From Anaeramoeba flamelloides (Eukaryota > Metamonada > Anaeramoebidae), in NCBI GenBank assembly GCA_027625915.1, contig JANTQA010000047.1, positions 4,030,001-4,094,000 of the forward strand: a stretch of DNA of 64,000 bases, in the 5' to 3' direction. The notes under the pieces are model-generated. The model ran no database searches and was not told where the DNA came from. It worked only from the letters and a program-made list of their open reading frames with translations. Positions within the stretch are counted from its first letter, which is position 1. Each line of letters begins with the position of its first letter. A program made the position numbers and the translations under genes. Shown here piece after piece: positions 58,890-64,000 of the stretch.

Positions 58890-58990
58890 TGAGGAAGAAG
58901 TGTAAAGTACACTCTGGTTACCCATAGGCTGGAATTCCCATTCAGAAATTTAAGTGTAAAACCACCAATTTCAAGATTATTAATTAATGA
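58890..58990 (-). repeat. Structured element with GTGTAA-type palindrome, copy 3
   Basis: GAGGAAGAAGTGTAAAGTAC, then GGTTACCCATAGGCTGG and CCCATTCAGAAATTTAAGTG match the 12785-12882 element in reverse. The inner stem AATTCCCATTCAGAAATT is partly preserved. Preceded by a short (ATT)n run. Confidence 0.65.
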
Positions 58991-60901
58991 AAATAGTTTC
59001 CAACAATCACGATTTAAACTGTAAATCAAGATTTATTTCTTTTAATTTATTTTGAAAAATTCATCTATTTTTTTCATACTAATAAATTCTAATAAATTTA
59101 AAAAATTTTTTTGTTCATTTTCCATTTTTATAAATCTTCAAACTGTTTCTTATCAAACAGTACAGTACAAAGAATATTTTGAAGAACATCTAATTTTACA
59201 GAGTTACACGCACTTGACTTGATAAAATGCTTCATTCAATGCTTGAACATAATGATTTCAAAAAGGGTATTCAAAGTAAAAATTTCCAAACATAAATTAC
59301 AATTTATCAGTAGGAATGACATACCAACAAAAATGATTAACAATTTCTAGTATTTATTTCTGTTCATATTTCAAACATATAAAACAAAATTTATTTGAGT
59401 TTTTATCTATCAAATAATAATATCTATTTAGGCAATTAATAAATATCCTGATATTAGCATTGTTGAACTTGATGGAAAAGATCATTTTTTCTGGATCTTC
59501 AAGGATTAAATATTCGGTTCATTTTTTTTTTTGGATTTTTAAAGTAAGATTAAAATTTCAATACTATTTCAATATAAAAACTATTCGAAATTACAAAAAG
59601 TTTAATTTGATAAAAATTAAAATTGTTGGACAATTTTTCTTTTTATTCTTTTTTAAATAGAAAAATTCTAAATTAAAAGGGAAAAAAAATTTTTTTACTG
59701 ATAAAATTGATAAGTAAAAAATGAATTCTTTTTTTTTTTTTTTTTTTCTTTTTTTGACTTTTTTCAAATTCAACTTTTAAAGTTGTTTGTATTCCTACTA
59801 TTTTTTTTTCTAATTGTTTTGTTGTTTAAAAATGTTTTAAAATTCATTAAAGAATTTCTCATAATGTTTTTTTTTTTAATTTGACTAATGTGATTTAATT
59901 AAATGAAGAGAATCATTGCCAATTGAAATAGTTTGAAACAAATAGTTGTTATCTCAATCAAACTTTACACACAAACGATCAAGTTGATCATTGTGTTAGG
60001 CCAATGATGACTATTTAGTATTATTTTTATTGGAATTTTGCAAAAATAAGTTTTAAGATACTCTAGAAAAATAAAATAGTGAAAAAAAAAAAAAAATCAA
60101 TCAATAAAAAATCAATAAAAAAAGAATTTCAGATACAAATTCTTATTTTTAAACTTTCAGAATTTTATGTATATATCTTATAAAATTCCTATTTGAAACT
60201 ATATAAAGTAAAATATTTCATTTAATCAGTGGTTGTTAAATATTTAGACTTCTTTATATAAATAAATCATTAATACAATTAAGTATTATTGTTATTAAAA
60301 GGAAATAGCACTAACCCACTTAACTTTCATCAAGAAAAAATAAATAAAATTGATTTTTTTAGAATTTATTTATTTTTTATACTCTTATATATATATATAT
60401 ATATTATTTTCATTTCTCTTTTTATTATCTTAGTTAAATAAAGGATTTTTTTTTCGTTTTTTAATAGAAAATATTTCTGATGAAAGATAATATTACCTAA
60501 AATATAACCAATATAAAAAATGCTTAATAAAAATTAGGTTACAGAAAGAAAAGATACACCTCTTTAAATAATTATCAGAAGGCTGATTAATTAACACTTT
60601 TAGAACATTTAATTGAATCTTTCTAAAAATAAGTCCTTTTTTGAATCCTTGAGAAACAAAATAAGATTTATCCCTACTTACCAAAAAAAATCATTTTTTT
60701 TTATTTATTTTTGGAAATAATCGAATAATTAAAATATTTTTTTTCTGATAACCTAAAGGTACAATTATTGATTATTTTGAAATTTAACTTATTAAATTAT
60801 CTTGATGATAAATAAATTACACTGTCTACTATTTTTCAAATTTAAAACATAAATAAAGAGTTTTGAAATGTTCGAAATTTAGTTATATTTGGGTAGTAGG
60901 G

Positions 60902-60902
<1 letters not shown>

Positions 60903-60937
<35 letters not shown>
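60903..60937. repeat. (TA)n microsatellite
   Basis: About 17 uninterrupted TA units, the longest in the window; shorter runs lie near 44453, 53359, 54688 and 60388. Confidence 0.95.
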
Positions 60938-61395
60938 TACCACAGCTTCTGATGTTATCTCTTTTATTAAAAAAGAACATAAAATTAATTTTGTTCCAAT
61001 ACTCATGTACTTAAACACTCATATGAAAAAATAAAATTGAAAAAATAAAATTGATAAAAAAAGTTAGACAAAACTACAATCTCAATTATCTTTTCATCAT
61101 TATTTATGGAGTTCATTCAAAATATAATCAACATTCCAGTTCTTAAAAATCTTTGGGCTGTTTTATTTAAAGTTGTTAATAGTACTACGATTTTTAAAAG
61201 TCTCAAATCTAGAAAAAAGGTATGTTTTGGGGTAAAATATTTGAAATAAATGTGACAATGAATTGTCTTTAAATACAACTTTTGGATATTTTTTTTGAAA
61301 AAATAATAACGAATGGTTTTGAAAACACTCTACTCATCTAAAAAATCTCAAATACAGGAAAAAATAAATGATGATAAAAATTGATAGTATAGGTA

Positions 61396-61660
61396 AAGTG
61401 CCGTAAAGTTCCTAACTTTTTTTTAATTTAAGAAATTAAAAAAAAAAAAATTTGAAATTTTCTTTTTATTTCTCAAATTAAAAAAAAAGATAACTGCGGT
61501 TTTCCAGAATTAAAAAGAATAAGTAAAATCGTAAATATATTACTTTATTCTTTTAAATTCTGGGAAACCTAATGAAAGTGTCCTAGTTTTTTTTTACCTT
61601 TTAGAATAAACTGAAAATTTATTTAAATTTTCAGTTTATTTCAAAAATTAACAAAAGCCT
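61396..61660 (+). repeat. Hairpin array
   Basis: Starts AGTGCCGTAAAGTTCCTAAC. Three hairpins follow: about 61413-61490; 61498-61567 (TTTCCAGAATTAAAAAGAAT / ATTCTTTTAAATTCTGGGAA); and 61581-61660 (GAATAAACTGAAAATTT / AAATTTTCAGTTTATTTC), ending GCCTAACGGAAAATAA. Same architecture as 34229-34790, with different arm bases. Confidence 0.8.
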
Positions 61661-62421
61661 AACGGAAAATAAAAGAAAAAATATTTTTTCCAATTTAAAA
61701 TAAAAAATAATTCTTTAATAGTAAAAATAATTGATCCCCTATTTTAAAGATATTCATCAGCTTTAAAATACCTTTTAAAATATAATTCAATGATCTCTTA
61801 TCTAGAAGCAAAAAACTTTTCAAATTTTTTACTATCTAATTGAAAAAAAATCTTAATAGAACCCTGTAAATTGGACTTTTTAACTTAAGTTGTAAAATAT
61901 CTATAAAAATATTTTTTGATCAAAGATCTTTTATTGACCAACAGTGTTTATTATAATTGAAGTTATTAAAAAGGGTAAAAAAAAGCAAATATTGGAATTT
62001 TTTTCGAAAATTTTTTTTTATGAACATGAATAGTTATTTGAAGTATCTTAAAGCAAATATTAATAGGAATATAGTTTATGTTTTCATTTTTGTGAAAAAA
62101 AAATATTTTTTTTTCGATATAGAATCAAATTCTTCTTTTTTATTTCAATAATCTAATCACATCTTTTTCCTTTTTAAAAAAAGAGTTTAATAAACTTTGT
62201 TTCAGTCAATGAGGCCCAACGTTTTTTTCAAATATCAATTATTTTATATAATTGACCTTTGAAGAACAAATAAGAAATAAAGAGAATAATACACATCAAA
62301 GAAATGTTGATATATGTCTGAAAGAAAACTAATTAATCAATATCTTTTCTTAAAAATTGAAAAACTCAAATTCTTAGGGCCTATTGAGAAAATTAACGAT
62401 GTAAGTTTTGAACTTCTACTG

Positions 62422-62579
62422 GTATTTGAATAATAAATATGAAACATTTTTCACTTCATTTTTCATACTTTTCATTTAGAAATCAAGTCCCCAAACGAAG
62501 TTTGTTGGTATTTGTGGTCTCTATTTGAAAAAGGAAATGAAAATGAAGTGAAAATTTTTCACATTTATTAAACAAATAT
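62422..62579. repeat. Inverted repeat with ~50-bp arms
   Basis: Left TATTTGAATAATAAATATGA through TTTTTCACTTCATTTTTCA pairs with the inverse of the right arm ending AACAAATA, with a loop of about 55 nt. No clear target duplication; it may be a small foldback element. Confidence 0.65.
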
Positions 62580-63649
62580 CAAGATCAAAGATCGAATTGA
62601 ATTGCAATAGAAATCAATAGATTTCTCAACAATCTTTACATGGTTTCAATGACCTTAGAATAACACATTTTTACAAAGTGACTATTGATCTTGCAATAAA
62701 AAAAAATTTTTGCAACTGAATGACTTGTTAAAAAAAAAATCGAAAAAAAAAAACAAAAATGTGTAGAAATGTGAAAAATGATTTAAATTTTGAAATTTTC
62801 CAAAATAAAATTTTTCATCATAATATCTATACAAACCCTTTAAACACGTGTATTATACCATTACAACTGGGCCCCTTTGACTGAAAAATAGTTTAGAATC
62901 CCTCAATTCTCAAAATTTTAAAATTATAAGTTAGCATTTCCTCATGATAAATAAACAAAAATCTGAGAATTTTCTTCACCAGATTTTAGTTTTAAACACC
63001 TAATCAACAAATCTGATGATTTGATTTTTATTAGTTTTCAATAAAAAAATATTTTTACCCCAAAAAATAAATCAAAAAATTCTTTTTTTTTTTTATATTT
63101 TGTATTCTTGAATTTTTTTTTTAATTTCATTAAATCAAAATAAAAAAAATTTCTGATTTTTTTTTCAAAAAACAATTCTAAAAGAGATTTTCTAACAATT
63201 GGAAAAGGTGAATAAAAACCAATTTCTTTGGAGAATTATTTTCACTTTTTGATTTCAAATTTTAAAATTTTGGAAACTCTTATTATGATAAGGAATTTTT
63301 TTCCTTTAAAAACGAAATATCTAAAATCAACTTAATATTTTATGAGAAGACAAAGAAATTAATTAGGAATTTGCAACCTCATATTAACGACATTCTAGAA
63401 GAATAACTTGAAAAAAAAAATTTTTTAATTTTAGTTACTTTTATTAATAAATTGTTCTAAATAGTAAGCAATAATGATAAAAATATAAATATAAAAAAAA
63501 AAAAAAAAAAATAGAGAATAAAAACAAATCAATTTTTAATAAATAATCTAATAATTAAAATTAAATCAAATCAAAATTAAAAATGTTAAAAAAAAAAAAA
63601 AATAAAAAAGAAAAAAAAATAATAATAATTCAATGTCAAAAGAAAAAAA

Positions 63650-64000
63650 TTAATTTTTTTCGTCCAACAATTCAGTTAAATTTTCAATTGCAAAATCAAA
63701 ATCCTTAATTTCCTTTTCCAAACTGGTGATCATTTCGGAATTTTTCTTTTGTATATGTTGAGGTACTTTGTTTTCGTAATTTTTGGCTTTAGTTCTTCTT
63801 GTAACCTTTTGTAGGTCTTTCTCAGCTTTATTTTTTTTTTTATTTAATTTTTTAATTTCTACGGGGATCTCGATCAAGCCTTGTAAAAGCATATAAATAA
63901 TACAGGTATCTCCGATAATATCTACTACGCAGCCATTTGGCTTATTTTCCTTCTTTTGGTTGATGTATTCAATTTTGGAAACCTTACCAAGAAACAGAAT
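63650..64000 (-). CDS. Valyl-tRNA synthetase, C-terminal part
   Basis: The open frame enters from the right edge and ends at the TAA at 63650, so only the last 116 residues are seen. KVSKIEYINQKKENKPNGCV, DIIGDTCIIYMLLQGLIEIP and the helical hairpin EIKKLNKKKNKAEKDLQKV ... YENKVPQHIQKKNSEMITSL match the tRNA-binding coiled-coil arm at the end of class I valyl-tRNA synthetases (GLIDIxxEIxKL and YxxKVPxxVQ signatures). The catalytic core, editing domain and anticodon domain lie outside the window. The coil ends ENLTELLDEKN without the long extensions of some protist enzymes. Confidence 0.9.
   Translation of the reverse strand: MLFLGKVSKIEYINQKKENKPNGCVVDIIGDTCIIYMLLQGLIEIPVEIKKLNKKKNKAEKDLQKVTRRTKAKNYENKVPQHIQKKNSEMITSLEKEIKDFDFAIENLTELLDEKN

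Larger units (their letters stand above)
57136..63649. other. AT-rich intergenic stretch
   Basis: 6.5 kb between the coiled-coil gene and the valyl-tRNA synthetase end. Contains a structured element (58890-58990), a TA microsatellite (60903-60937), a hairpin array (61396-61660) and an inverted repeat (62422-62579). Small frames here are AT-driven and not supported as genes. Confidence 0.65.

Noticed and set aside
60903-60937. TA microsatellite as a centromere or origin signal
   Set aside because: Short TA runs are expected in such AT-rich DNA and nothing nearby supports a chromosomal function.
57888-62151. Small frames at 57888-58082, 59460-59660, 60493-60684 and 61957-62151
   Set aside because: All have F/K/N/I-dominated composition like random AT-rich sequence, with no motif, splice context or similarity to other parts of the window.

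Overview
The window is a very AT-rich nuclear segment from a microbial eukaryote. GT-AG introns interrupt four genes: RasGEF, AMPK alpha and two unrecognised ones. All three standard stop codons are used, so the code is standard. The proteins are full of KE, K, S and NQ runs. Gene content (eukaryotic uL3, an AMPK alpha kinase, a RasGEF with a ubiquitin-like N-terminus, an Rxt3-like protein, the valyl-tRNA synthetase C-terminus) together with this style suggests a free-living amoeboid protist, with Anaeramoeba-like metamonads as a plausible source. That placement is inference; no rRNA gene is present to settle it. Genes stand out as islands of clearly higher GC in long A/T-dominated spacers.

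Layout. 1-1507 (-): 5' part of a basic SP-rich protein that runs off the left edge. 6471-7718 (-): ribosomal protein uL3. 13253-13915 (-): small type I membrane protein. 18267-about 20441 (-): RasGEF with one resolved intron. 22639-23949 (-): three-exon Ser/Asn/Lys-rich protein with a 9-base first exon. 29752-41805 (+): AMPK/SNF1 alpha kinase in five exons across 12 kb, with introns of 4.3 and 5.5 kb loaded with repeats. 48549-49710 (+): Rxt3-like protein whose frame changes at a run of eleven A. 53614-57135 (-): two-exon coiled-coil protein with a 2.4 kb intron. 63650-64000 (-): C-terminus of valyl-tRNA synthetase, running off the right edge.

The spacers and large introns are a repeat landscape. 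There are five relics of a non-LTR (LINE) retrotransposon, several families of short terminal-inverted-repeat DNA elements (Tc1/mariner-like elements with TA ends, a 0.74 kb TIR family, two other MITE families, a 1.58 kb element with arrays of TATCGCGAT-like palindromes near both ends), arrays of 75-90 bp hairpins ending in a conserved box and an A-rich tail, and a structured element of about 100 bp in four places. A near-identical 0.4 kb direct repeat sits in both large AMPK introns and brackets the exons for the kinase catalytic and activation loops. No virus-like or LTR element, CRISPR array or rRNA gene was recognised.

Functionally the genes are ordinary housekeeping and signalling genes (translation, energy sensing, Ras signalling, probably chromatin). 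No operon-like linkage is expected or seen. The unusual biology lies in the repeats: hairpins whose arms differ between copies yet stay self-complementary, LINE 3' fragments cut at the same point with A-tracts on both sides, and the palindrome arrays of the 1.58 kb element.
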